A DNA stretch of 64,000 nucleotides from Sordaria brevicollis (lineage: Eukaryota; Ascomycota; Sordariomycetes; Sordariales; Sordariaceae), in the NCBI GenBank assembly GCA_033439795.1, contig JAUTDP010000006.1, positions 1,798,001 to 1,862,000 on the forward strand, written 5' to 3'. Every line of letters begins with the position of its first letter. Position 1 is the stretch's first letter. Of this stretch, positions 32,815-44,066 are shown piece after piece. Made by a program: the position numbers and the translations under genes. Below the pieces are notes generated by a model that was not told the origin of the DNA, searched no databases, and saw nothing but the letters and a program-made list of their open reading frames with translations.

Positions 32815-33837
32815 TGTCTGCGCTTGACCTTCAAAGGTCAGGCGGTTGGCGTTGACAAGCTGATAATTTGTCTTGCTCACTAGCCTGGATCAGTGTTGAC
32901 CGCCTGCTTTGGACTCAAATTCAGAGGTCGATGCTTACCTTCGAGTGGCTCTGGCATGCCGTCCAAGCCAAACACCCCCACCATCAAATATTATCTTCCA
33001 CAGTTTTCATCTTTAAGATTGGTCGGTGGTGAGCAGCACCCAGCAGTGCCGTTGCTGAGTTGCAGAGATGAGTTCTGTGACACTGACAGGACACTGATGC
33101 CCTGTCAGCCAGAATTGAGGTTCATAGGGCATAGTAGCGGAAGAACACAGAGTATTCTTCTAGGTGTTGTTGGATCTCGTAGGAACGGGGTCCTTTTGTA
33201 AGATTAGTTAATCAATTACTCTATGAATAAGCCTGCCGAAAGCCCTCTATATATGAATGGGACAGTCGGTGCGATAAATAGGTAGCTTTGTATGCTGCCT
33301 CAATGGTTTCTGAAATTTGAGACAAGATCGGTCGTTCCTTTATCCCCCTTGACTTCCTTCTTGTCCCTTGTTGGTGATATGGGTATATGTGACCGCCACT
33401 TTGCGCCGTTCTCTCCTCTTATCATTCATGTGATGCTTCGATTGTCTCTCTGACGCTCGGATATTGTCTGGTGCCGTAGGCAAATGTCGATGTCGGTCGT
33501 CCCTGGAGCCTTTCGGTCCCGTCCGAGATGTCCAGTCTGTAGAGGCCCTGGCAATGTAGTGATGTGCGCTGCACTTATAGTCCAAGTTGCCAGACACCTT
33601 CCGTCGCACCGCTAGACGATCGTCCAGACCCGTACTTCGTGGCGGAATTGCCGACCCATCCGTGTGTTATAAACAGTACTCGTCCTCCGTCAATCCCAAG
33701 CCCTCGCTGGTATGATCGTGTATCGGTCGGTCGTTCGGTCGATCAATCGGTCTTTTGGCGGCGCCCCTTTCCATGACCCCTTGCCCCAACACCCCCTTTC
33801 ATTCCCTGTCGTCCCTTCTACCACCTTGACGCCGTCA
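32815..33837. other. Convergent 3' intergenic region
   Basis: About 1.02 kb between the zinc-knuckle gene and the 3' end of aps2. Nothing with family resemblance or coding character was seen. Confidence 0.4.
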
Positions 33838-34533
33838 TCACTCCAACTTATCCAAATGCTCCAACCTCGTCAACACCACCTGTTTACTCGTCTCCTCAAT
33901 CTCCCCCGCTAGGAAAACTTCGTCCAAGATCGCATACACCTTGTAAAAGTTGAAAACAAGATCTAGCTCGCACACGTTGCCGAAGAAGCTGTCTAGCACT
34001 TCCACGAAGAAATGGATCGCTTCGAGGTAGGCCAGCTCGTTATCATTGGTGTCGACGCAGGCGCAAAAGAATAAACCGGCGTACCGCCGGTAGACGACCT
34101 TGTGGTTACGAAACTCGACGAAGTTGGATTGGTATTTTTGGTCACGAGGGGCTACTAGGCGGTGGATCTATTTTTCGCAAAAGAGTTAGAGAGGGGATGG
34201 GAGAGAAAGGGAGGGAAGAAGGGTGAGATGGAGAGAAGGGGACCATGGGAGGGAAAGGGGGCAAGAAACAAGACATACCTCGCCTTTGAGCTTGATCTTT
34301 TCTTCGTCGCTGTAAGGGACGTACCACTTGGCTAGACGGGTTTTACCTCTTTGATATGGGTGTTAGTATTTGATCCATCTTGTTTGCGACAATGGCTTGC
34401 GCGCATCTGCTATGCGACTTTGCGACATGCGACCGGCGATGGACCTGTATGTAGACGAATGGGATGTGAAGGGCGGCGAAACTGGATGGAACCGTACGTA
34501 CTGTCGGTTCTGAATGAGGATGAACGACAACAT
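33838..34533 (-). CDS. aps2: AP-2 clathrin adaptor sigma subunit
   Basis: Exons 34533-34502, 34348-34279 and 34167-33838, with introns 34501-34349 (153 nt, GTACGT, ACTAAC branch, AAAG acceptor) and 34278-34168 (111 nt, GTATGT..AATAG). The product is 143 residues, the normal sigma-2 length. Exon 1 gives [10 protein letters not shown]. Exon 2 gives [20 protein letters not shown] and ends KGE. Exon 3 starts [20 protein letters not shown] and ends [13 protein letters not shown]. The [16 protein letters not shown] and [20 protein letters not shown] blocks identify sigma-2 rather than sigma-1. The subunit forms part of the AP-2 core that binds dileucine cargo signals at the plasma membrane. All family landmarks are intact. 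Confidence 0.93.
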
Positions 34534-35617
34534 GGCTGTTGATTATAGTATTTTGCGACAAATACGGCCCTAGGAGAAGAAAAGAAAGTCGAAGTTGATA
34601 AACAGAATCGAAGACCGCGAGATCCGCCGTTGCTTCGGAAACTGCCCGGCGTTGCTATCGGTTTCTCACATGCGCTGGGGTATCGAATATCGTACAAAAG
34701 ACTGACCGCGGAAAAGAAGGAAAGGAATGGCGCTTTTGAAAATGTGTGTAAATGATTAGACAGCAAGAATTATAGAAATGTCAGCGGTGATGTCGAAGTC
34801 CCGTCGTCGACCTTTCTGGGAGGAGCCGCCCAGGGGTGAGTGGGGCCCGAGCTTTAGTCCTCAGCTTCGCGAACGTCCATCGAGGTGCTCGCTCACACAG
34901 CAGCGGCAGGCGGGAATGGGACCCCTGCTTTGGAGCATGCGATCCGATAGGGGATACTTCTTGGCGAAGCTTATCGATAGCAGTTCGCTTCGCTGCCAGC
35001 CCCAGATCGCCGCGTCTTCACGTGTCGTTGTCCAACTGGATTGGTGGCATGTTTGGTGGTTGGTTTCAATGCACTTGACATTTTCGAGATCACGGCAGTC
35101 GTTTGATCGAGTCCGAGTCGATCCAAGGGAGTTGGGAATCGAGAGTCGGGAGTCTGGAGTCGGGACCACTGAGGACCATTGAGGTGTGAGTCTTGGCAAT
35201 ATGTATTACTTGTAGCAACCTGAAGGTCCCATCAGCCACGGTGGTGGGTGGCGCCCCAGTTCTTTGGGCCGAATGCAGTGCACATGGCAAGCTGAAGCCG
35301 AGGACTACCGTTCGGAGGGGACCCATTTTCAACTTTCAATAATTCCCCAACCTCCATTTTCTCTTGTCACTTTCGTCGTCGTCCATTGACTTGGACGCGC
35401 AAAACTCAACCGTTCTGCTGCTGCCCGGTGCATGCCGTTCGTTTCATTCCATTAGCTCCTCCTATTTCTGTATACTTTTAGTTATACCCTAGACTTACGT
35501 CTTGTACGAGTCTGCGACCACCGACGGCCCTCGCGCCGATCAAGGATCCTCCGACACTGGATGCTACCGGCGGTTGTCGATTCCCTCCCGACCTGGCGAA
35601 CGCGAACGCTCGTTCCA
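34534..35617. other. Divergent promoter region of aps2 and msp1
   Basis: About 1.08 kb between divergent aps2 and msp1. Short open frames on both strands have no family resemblance. Short repeated words (GGGAATCGAGAGTCGGGAG and neighbours, about 35130-35165) are low-complexity only. Confidence 0.4.
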
Positions 35618-37004
35618 ATGGCCGAGAACAGGCGTGTGGGCAAGGACATTATGTCCGGCATATTACTAGCTGCTACCGTATGGGCTCTCAAACACCCGCG
35701 CATGTTGTGCGCCCAAGACTGATGTGCTGACATTCCATCAAAGACAATATCCGTATACTTTATCTTCCGTGACTACGTTGCTCCCCATGTCGCAAAGCTC
35801 ATCGATCCCGACCGTGCAAAGAACGATCAGAACAGGCTCAAAGCTCAACAAAACCTGGCCCGGATACAAAAGTCGCGAGATTCGACCAAGGTCCCCAGTG
35901 ACGAGTTCGCCGACGATGAAATTTACGATAATTCTTCCTCGGTGCGGGTTGAGGACCTAGTCCTCAATGAATACGAAAGCCAGGTAGCGCTGGAAGTAGT
36001 TGCGCCCGAAGACATCCCTGTTGGTTTCGACGATATCGGCGGTCTGGACGAGATTATCGAGGAAGTCAAGGAAGCTATCATCTACCCGCTCACGATGCCG
36101 CAACTCTACTCGCACGGCGGCACGCTACTGTCCGCACCCTCAGGCGTTCTCCTCTACGGTCCCCCCGGCTGCGGCAAGACCATGTTGGCCAAGGCCGTGG
36201 CGCACGAGAGCGGTGCCTCATTTATCAACCTGCATATCTCGACTCTCACGGAAAAGTGGTACGGCGACTCCAACAAGCTTGTTCGCGCCGTGTTCTCGCT
36301 TGCGCTCAAGCTGCAGCCGGCTATCATCTTCATTGACGAGATCGATGCCGTTTTGGGAACAAGGAGAAGCGGAGAGCATGAGGCTAGCGGCATGGTCAAG
36401 GCCGAGTAAGTGACCCTTTCTATACTCTAAAGTGCGCCATGTGTAACCTTGGGCTTCCCGGAGCTAACCTTATACTGACAACAGGTTCATGACTCTCTGG
36501 GACGGTCTCACATCTACCAACGCGCTCGGCGAGCCCGCCAGGATCATGGTTCTTGGCGCTACCAACCGCATTAACGAAATCGACGACGCTATCCTTCGCC
36601 GCATGCCCAAGAAGTTCCCCGTCCCGCTTCCGGGCAAGGAGCAGCGCCGGCGCATCCTCCAGCTTGTCCTCGCCGAGACCAAGCTCGACCCCGAATTCGA
36701 TATGGAATACATTGCTCTGGTCACGGAAGGCATGTCTGGTAGCGAACTCAAGGAGGCTTGCCGTGACGCTGCCATGGTTCCCATGAGGGAGGCTATCCGT
36801 AACCAGAAGGCCGCTGGAAAGTCGATCAAGAAGCTCGATCCCAGCACGGTGCGTGGTCTGCGCACGGGAGATTTCTTTGGTCGCAGGGGAGGCGCGCCCA
36901 GTCTGGCGGAGGATAGCCGTCCCAGCTCTGTCAGGCCAGAGGCGGCGATGAGCGCGAGGGAAGTTTACGAAGTCGATACAGAGACCGAGGATGTCTTGTC
37001 TTAA
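35618..37004 (+). CDS. msp1: Mitochondrial outer-membrane AAA ATPase Msp1
   Basis: Exons 35618-35677, 35744-36405 and 36485-37004, with introns of 66 nt (GTATGG..AAAG, GCTGAC branch) and 79 nt (GTAAGT..ACAG). The product is 413 residues. Msp1/ATAD1 extracts mistargeted tail-anchored proteins from the mitochondrial outer membrane. An N-terminal membrane helix lies at about residues 12-30. The AAA module follows with DIPVGFDDIGGLDEIIEEVK, Walker A GPPGCGKT (about 157-164), a substrate-loop region STLTEKWYGDSNKL, Walker B IIFIDEID (about 211-218) and the sensor/arginine-finger segment ATNRINEIDDAILRRMPKKF. The C-terminal lid helices (GMSGSELKEACRDAAM) are present. A serine-rich tail of about 60 residues extends past the lid. 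Confidence 0.92.
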
Positions 37005-39508
37005 TGTGTGGTGGGCAGTGAGTGTCGTGTCAGTAAGGTTGGGAAAAAGAAAGCAGTGCCAACGAAGCAGGCAGCACTTGTGTATGAGGGAAGAACAGCG
37101 AGGATCAGCTTTGGAAAGGATCATGAGCGTCATATGATTATCGCGAAAGGACATGTTAAAAGGGCATTTTTGGTTATGACCAGGTGGTTTAGACGAATAG
37201 GAACAGTACACACTACATAGTACAAGACAGGAGCAGGAGGCGGAGGCGCAGCTTTGCATGGAATCGATAGAACTCTCAGCTTTTACTGGTAGCCTTACCT
37301 TATCTTGAGTGGTTTCTGGAAGTCTCATGGAACGATTCAAATCGGTCTTACCCGCCCGCGCGTGACCTACCGTTCGCATATATCTGTCCGAGTCCGACCA
37401 CACCTTCCCCCAGGCACACTTTGCGATCCAAACCTGTACGAGTTCACCGAGGAAGCCCTGTCCGTAGTCGTTTTCGAGTGCTATCTCTCATTTCACAGCT
37501 TCGTTTCCTGTTTATGTTTCCATGAGGCATAGGATGCGAGGCTTTCAAGTCATTTCATGGCTGTGCAGACCCTGAAGGTTGCCCGGTCTGGCTCTTGATT
37601 TGTGTTTGACTTTGCCTGACCTTGTCGGCTGCTGTCTGAGGCTTTGAGCAACTGCCTGATCCTTCAGCTTCTGAAACAGGAAAACAAGGCTGCAATTCTT
37701 CGGCGAACTCGAAACAAAACAGCACTTTCTTTTCCCCTGAATCCATCACCGAGAAACAAACATGCAATTTGATCTCACACAAGCACCGTTTCGGTGTCTC
37801 CCGTTTCTTGTGCTGTACTGCTGTTCGAATTGCAGCTGCTTGCTTGCCGCTGCCGCCCGTGATGCTGATGAATGCTAGGGGCCAAGCACGTCATTCTTAG
37901 AGCCCCACAATTTGCACAGCAACTGAAGTCGAATGGACCATGGTCTGATGCCAAGCAAGATAGCAGAGTACCTCATGGGGCAGCGAGACGTGGCGGGCGG
38001 GCGGCGGTACCTTGCCATCGTGGAGTCCCCCAGTTCAATGCGACACTGGGCTGAAGGTGGAGCCTGTTAGCGACGCCGATGGTCGGACAATAAGGACGGC
38101 AAGGCGGTAGAAGACGGTAGTGCACGGTAGTCGGTAGGCACAACGGGATCGCAACGGGATCGCAAAGGATGGCGAATTTTTGTGATGGAGAGGATATTAT
38201 CCGGTTGTTGCTCAGGATACCATGGCAAAGATTGTGATTGAGGTTGAGAAGAGAGTAAACCTGTTGTGATTTCTCTATAGCAATGTTGTCATCTGATGTG
38301 GAGCACCACGCAACTGTATAAGTGGCCGAGATGTTGAGATGATTCAACTGCTGGCACAATTCGTTTGGATACCGGATGAAAGAAAGACAGCTGAAAATAC
38401 AAGAATGGCGGTTGAGGACAGCACGCAACTGCCCTCCATGTTATCTCAGCGCCCAGACCTCAATACGTGGCGTGACGGAAATATTGGTAATTAATATATG
38501 ATTCTTGGGCGATCTCAGCCAATACCATTAGAATACGGAAACATTGAAAATTTCACTCGCTAAGGGCCGCAGGCCGAGTAAAGTTTTTTACACGCCCAAG
38601 AAAAGGAAGGTCTGAGCGCTGAGATAACCTCCATGAGCAAAATGGATGGACGGGGCGACGGGCTGCAATTGCTTGCTGCAAGGGACCACAATTTGTAGTG
38701 TAGCTTTCTGTCCTCGGCACCAATGTACCGCTGGACGGCAACAGCAACAGAGGGTAACAGCACCCCACCACCCCGAATGCCGTCCCCAGTTCAATCCACT
38801 CGGACATCCAGTCCCGTCCACACGCGAGTTCGCGACCAGTAATCGACAACAGCCATCCTCACCATCGCATCCTCCACACTCCCGTCCACACCGAGCACAA
38901 GATCTTGGGGAACCAGGGGCCACAATCTGGAACTTTAACTCGTCCAACCGGGGGGAGTCACTGGCACGACATCGCCTCGAATCCACCAAAGCCCGTCGAA
39001 TTCGGTTTCGTCTTATAAACTGTTCCTGCCTTTGCCATTTTTCTTTCTTCCATCTCTTTTCCCCTTCTTCATGTTTATACTTTGACGATCAATAATACCC
39101 AACTATACCATATCTCCCCCCCGACTCAACTCGGATTTGTATGAACCCGTCTCCTCCCATAAAGACTTAACGTCGTCCAGCTACCAACCTCAATTGCCCC
39201 TCCAATCACCAGGCTCAGGTTATCCACGTACCACCACACCAGCATCTCCAGATCCACAACAAACCTCCGTTCTTCGCTCCCGTTTCGCCGCATATCGCCT
39301 AGACTTGCCCATCTAAAAGACCGACCGCTTTGACTCATCACACCATCGGCATCTATCCGTTTCATCCCAGCCATACCCGTCCATACTACCGGTACGACAT
39401 CAGGAACAGCAACAACACACCAGCACAGCACCGAAAAGCGATACAGGGAAGCGGTAACAGCTTCTACACACCTTTTCACCACCAATCCACACATTCACAA
39501 CGACAACA
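37005..39508. other. Long intergenic region upstream of met-2
   Basis: About 2.5 kb with no supported gene. It includes a short tandem repeat of an 11-base unit (GCAACGGGATC, about 38140-38162) and the presumed promoter and 5' leader of met-2 (39000-39508). Confidence 0.4.
39331..39337 (+). promoter_or_regulatory. CPC1/GCN4-type site upstream of met-2
   Basis: Perfect palindromic-type TGACTCA, extended to TGACTCATCA, 172 bp before the met-2 start codon. This matches the binding site of the cross-pathway control activator CPC1 (Gcn4 orthologue), which raises amino-acid synthesis genes on starvation. A methionine-pathway target is plausible, but the use of the site is inferred. Confidence 0.55.
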
Positions 39509-40947
39509 ATGTCGACCCCCAACAGTGACAGCCCGGCCGCGCAAGCCGCAAAGAAGGTCTTCTCTCGTCTAGATCTTGACGGCCACCACCTCCCGCCATC
39601 ACCCGCGCCCTCGAGCCCTCACAATGGCCGGAGAAGATATGCGCTCGCCACCGAGCTCGTCTACACCGAAACCAAGGACCAGTATGGCGCCTCGAGCATT
39701 CCCATCTACCAGTCCGCCACCTTCAAGCAGTCGTCCTCCAACGGTGGCAGCGAGTACGACTACACCCGCTCCGGCAACCCGACCCGCACCCATCTCGAGC
39801 GCCACTTGGCCAAGATCATGAACGCGAACCGCTGCTTGTCCGTCAGCTCCGGCATGGGCGCTCTCGACGTCATCACTCGTCTCCTTAAGCCCGGCGATGA
39901 GGTTATCACCGGCGACGACTTGTACGGCGGCACCAACCGTCTCTTGACCTACCTCAAGAACAACCAGGGCGTGATTGTTCACCACGTCGATACCACCAAT
40001 GTCGACAGTGTGCGTCAGGTTATCACCCCCAAGACCGCCATGGTCCTTCTCGAGACGCCCACGAACCCTCTAATCAAGATCTGCGACATCCCCACCATCG
40101 CACGCATTACACACGAGGCCAACGAGAAGGCCGTTGTCGTTGTTGACAACACCATGCTTTCGCCCATGCTGTTCAACCCTCTCGACGTGGGCGCCGACAT
40201 TGTCTACGAGTCCGGTACCAAGTATCTCTCGGGCCACCACGACATCATGGCCGGTGTTATCGCCGTCAACGACAGTGAACTGGGCGACAAAATGTTCTTC
40301 ACCATCAACGCCACCGGCTGCGGTCTCTCGCCCAATGATTCATTCCTGCTCATGCGCGGCGTCAAGACCCTGGCCATCCGCATGGAGAAGCAGCAGGCCA
40401 ACGCGCAGCGCATCGCCGAGTTCCTCGAGTCGCACGGCTTCAAGGTGCGCTACCCCGGCCTCAAGTCGCACCCGCAGTACGACCTGCACTGGTCCATGGC
40501 CCGCGGCGCTGGCGCCGTGCTGTCGTTCGAGACGGGCGATGTAGCGCTCAGCGAGCGCATCGTCGAGGCTGCCAGGCTCTGGGGCATCTCGGTCAGCTTC
40601 GGCTGCGTGAACTCGCTGATCAGCATGCCTTGCCGCATGAGCCATGCTTCCATTGATGCCAAGACGCGCGCCGAAAGACAAATGCCCGAGGACATCATTC
40701 GGTTGTGCGTGGGCATTGAGGATGCTGATGATTTGATTGATGATTTGTCGCGTGCTGTAAGTTAATTTTCTATCAGAATCATTTGAAATGCAAGGAATAG
40801 AGACTAACCTGATTCGCACAATAGCTCGTCCAAGCCGGTGCCGTTACTCTCACGATAGATGGCTTCCACGCTAACACCGCGGAAGGCGCTGCTGCTCCTG
40901 CTGGGTCAGAGGCGGCTGAGAACACGACTGCTGGTTCTTCTGCTTAA
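39509..40947 (+). CDS. met-2: Cystathionine beta-lyase
   Basis: Exons 39509-40756 and 40825-40947, with intron 40757-40824 (68 nt, GTAAGT, GACTAACC branch, AATAG). The product is 456 residues. The enzyme splits cystathionine to homocysteine, ammonia and pyruvate in methionine synthesis using pyridoxal phosphate. The Cys/Met-metabolism fold type I signature is complete: YDYTRSGNPTRTHLERHLAK (about 87-106), SSGMGAL, the DDLYGGTNRL loop, the DNTMLSPM strand and the Schiff-base lysine in YESGTKYLSGHHD (about residue 236). The short N-terminal extension with Pro-rich linker may be cytosolic or disordered. The C-terminal tail after the intron is Ala/Gly-rich. The family can be hard to separate from cystathionine gamma-lyase, but the overall match favours the beta-lyase. 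Confidence 0.85.
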
Positions 40948-43635
40948 AACAAAGAAGAAAAGGCAAGGTTGTGACATTCTATACCACTTTTTGTTGTTGC
41001 CTTTCAATGTGTCATGGTTCTTTCTTAGACAGCAGATATGTATTTGTATGGGAGACGTCGGGATGTCATGTGTGTTGCATTTTTATACCAGATGAAAGGG
41101 GTTATGGGACGATTGGATTGGATCGACAGGTGCCACAGGATCGGAGTCGGACCAAGATAACATGATGGGATGACAGATAGATATGGTAGGACCAGGATCG
41201 CCTACCATCTGAAGACGAGATGAAACAAACAGGATGTTAAGATCAAGGCAACCGCTTTCCGAAGCAATTTTGTCGGTGGTGATCGTTTATGAGTGTCCCG
41301 ATGTGCAGCTACCACAAAACCAAGGCCCTCATTGCGTGCATAAACCTGAAAGTCTGCAAGCAGACACTCGCTCATTTAAAATGATAAACTCCTGGTATCA
41401 CTTCACAGATACATCCAATCTGAAGAACCATTCTAGTTGGCACAAGCGCGATGAACGTAAGACAAAAACAAGAAAGAACTGAAAATACCAACGCCAGTTT
41501 CGATGCAACACCACACTTAACAGACTTTTCCAACTTTTATGTTTTTTTTTTTTTAAGAAAAAAGATGATTCAAGAGTTGATCCACACCGATTTGGAAGGT
41601 AGTAACATGATCACAATAGGAAGGATAAATTCAGTGGGGAAAAAAAAAAAAAAAAACCTCCCGTAAACTGAAAGGCTTTTCCTTTCACAAGACTCTTGAC
41701 AATAAAAGGAGAAGAAACGTGAACGAAAGGGCTGGTAACAACGAAAACCAAAAGGTCTAAACCCGGCACTGAACAAGAACTAAATGGTCCTTTTTGGACA
41801 CCGAGACGGAAACCGACGGGCCGGGACGGGAAACGAACAGAAACCAGAAGGTTGGGACACGGGTTGAGACGGGGGAGGGGATGGAATGTCGTGAGTGGCT
41901 CTCGACGCCAAGATGTGGACGTGTGTGTAGGGTTAGGTGTAGTTGTAGGGAGAAGTTTCGATGCTCAATGATTCTCAACGGATTTTCGATGGGCAAAAGG
42001 GGCTTGGTGGCACAAATGGACCGGGCTTGGTGGTTGAATGGGACGGCGGCAGTGATATATAGAGACTGACTGGATAAAGGGTGAAAGATTATAATGTAGA
42101 TAATGGATCTGTTCAGACCTAGAAAAGATGATGCGAAGACCAAGTAAATAGATGTCGTTAATGATCAAGGGTCGAGATCGGGCCAGAGATATGGTGAAAG
42201 AACAATGAATTCATGGTGAGCGGTGATGAATTGATGTATTATAGGTGCGATGGAGGTGAATGAACGTAATAGAACGTAGACTGTATTCGCGCCAAGGGGT
42301 ACATGATAGTAGGAGAGGGACTCATTGCAACAACGCTGTCCCGAGACCCAAGACCCATGATTAGGAAGAAGAAAGAAAGAAAACGAAGAAAATATAAAAC
42401 ATTATTAACCACCCGGGGGTATCGAATCAGATCAGACAAGAAATATCAGTGCTCATTAACCGCCCAGTCCAGCGCTCATACATTTCCCAGCCCAAAAAGC
42501 CGAAATTTCCATTTCTCGGCCCGGTTCAGCCCCACGGCATCTCAGCTTTGCCTCCCGTGTTTACTCCCGAGAAGGAGAAAACAAATAAACCTTTCTGGAG
42601 GTGCCACACATAAGTAACTCGCACCGTTGTGATACGAGTGTTGCCACCGCCATGCTTTTCCACCATGCTTGCCATACCACCATATGCCAGCCTGCCACTC
42701 CTTGCCTGCGACTCTCGTCTACTCTATCTTGTCCTGTTGTGTCGTGGCACAGAGGCATGGCAGGTCGGGGTTATGGCGGCAAGAGAAACGAAAAAGGAGG
42801 AAAAGAAAAGAAAAGTGGGAGAAGTCCACCAGATGGAGAAAAGAAATTCCCGCCCACGTACGCCTTGTCTTCTGCTCCGTTCCACAACGCAACGTGATTA
42901 AACGCCCCTTGACCGCCTTGACAGCCTGCCTTCTCCGTCGTCCAATGCTCGCTTTCTCCGTAACATCATCCACTCATTTTCGCCTGATTCCTCCCCGCAT
43001 CTGCTGCAGCAGTGAATGCCCGAGAAGGCACCTTTGCTTGGTAGTACTCGACGCGCATGCGTGTGTGTGCTGCTGCTGCTTCTGCCGTTTCCTCATGTGT
43101 TTGCGTCCGAAGACGGATCCAGGCAGGTCATTGAGCAGTAGAAAGCCAGCAGGTAGCCCTTTTCGATCTTGACAAGGAGGTGAAAGGTCGTGATCCATCC
43201 ATCTCTTATCGTTTACCCCTTCCCATACCCCTTCCCAGTTGCCTTCTTGTTAGCCGCCCGTAGCACTCGAGCTGCTTGTCCAGCCCTATCTCTCTGTTAG
43301 CGTATTGTCGACTTTCCGATGTCTCCTCTCTTTCCCATGCTCTCTGCCTCCTTTTTCCTGTCTAGTTCTCCGAAGAGCGAGACTGCACGGCAGGCGTGGT
43401 ACTTTGTATGTTGTGATTCTAACCCCCTTGAATCGAAAACAACGCTAGGAAATCAGTAACGGAACCAAACAGAACTACTGTAACAAAGTTGTAAAAGAAG
43501 TCAGTAAACCAGTGTACTGGGAGAAAGTTATCAGGCCGATAGCGTGAGTGAGAAGCAAGTGTCAATCGCAGCGAGTTAACTTGCCTGAAAAGAATCTCCC
43601 AATCAACCTTCCACCCGTCATCCCGAATCTAGCCC
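40948..43635. other. Intergenic region rich in simple sequence
   Basis: About 2.7 kb downstream of met-2 with no supported gene. It contains a T13 run (41542-41554) and an A17 run (41640-41656). Open frames overlap on both strands and have biased, non-coding composition. Confidence 0.4.
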
Positions 43636-44066
43636 TTATGTGCTACCACTACCTCCACCACCGCTGTTGCCCTTGGCCTGTCCAATAAGCGTCTCGTTGA
43701 TAGGCAGATTGCTCCGATTCCGCTCCTCCTGCCAGCGAACCAGCATGGGGTTGACATTGGTGCTTGTGCTAGGGGTGGTGCTGTGCTGTCCGTTGTCATG
43801 ACTGACGGGTGACAATTTAGTCCGGTTCTGCTGTTGTTGAGGGGAGGAGGAGCTAAGTAGAAAACGCTGGTGAGGCCCTGAACAACACACACTCATCCTT
43901 GCCGCTCTGCCTTTCCAACTCTCTCCATACTACAAAACATATTCACACAGACATCCTCAACTATTCCTCCCGTTTCACCTTGCAAAAGCAAAGGATATGG
44001 TGTCACCAACCCTTGACGGTCAGCATGAGTAGCTGGTTGAGACTTGTCTCTCACGCTGTGAGGCAT
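43636..44066 (-). CDS. Possible small hydrophilic protein
   Basis: A two-exon model: 44066-44011 (MPHSVRDKSQPATHADRQ plus a split Gly) and 43852-43636, with intron 44010-43853 (158 nt, GTTGGT..CTTAG, phase 2). The product is about 90 residues. Exon 2 is Ser/Gln/Thr-rich (SSSPQQQQNRTKLSP) and then has the ordered-looking segment NPMLVRWQEERNRSNLPI before a Gly-rich end. The alternative frame of exon 2 is less protein-like. A TATAAAA at 44097-44091 lies only 25 bases before the ATG, oddly close for a polymerase II leader, so the true start may differ. No family was recognised. Confidence 0.4.
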
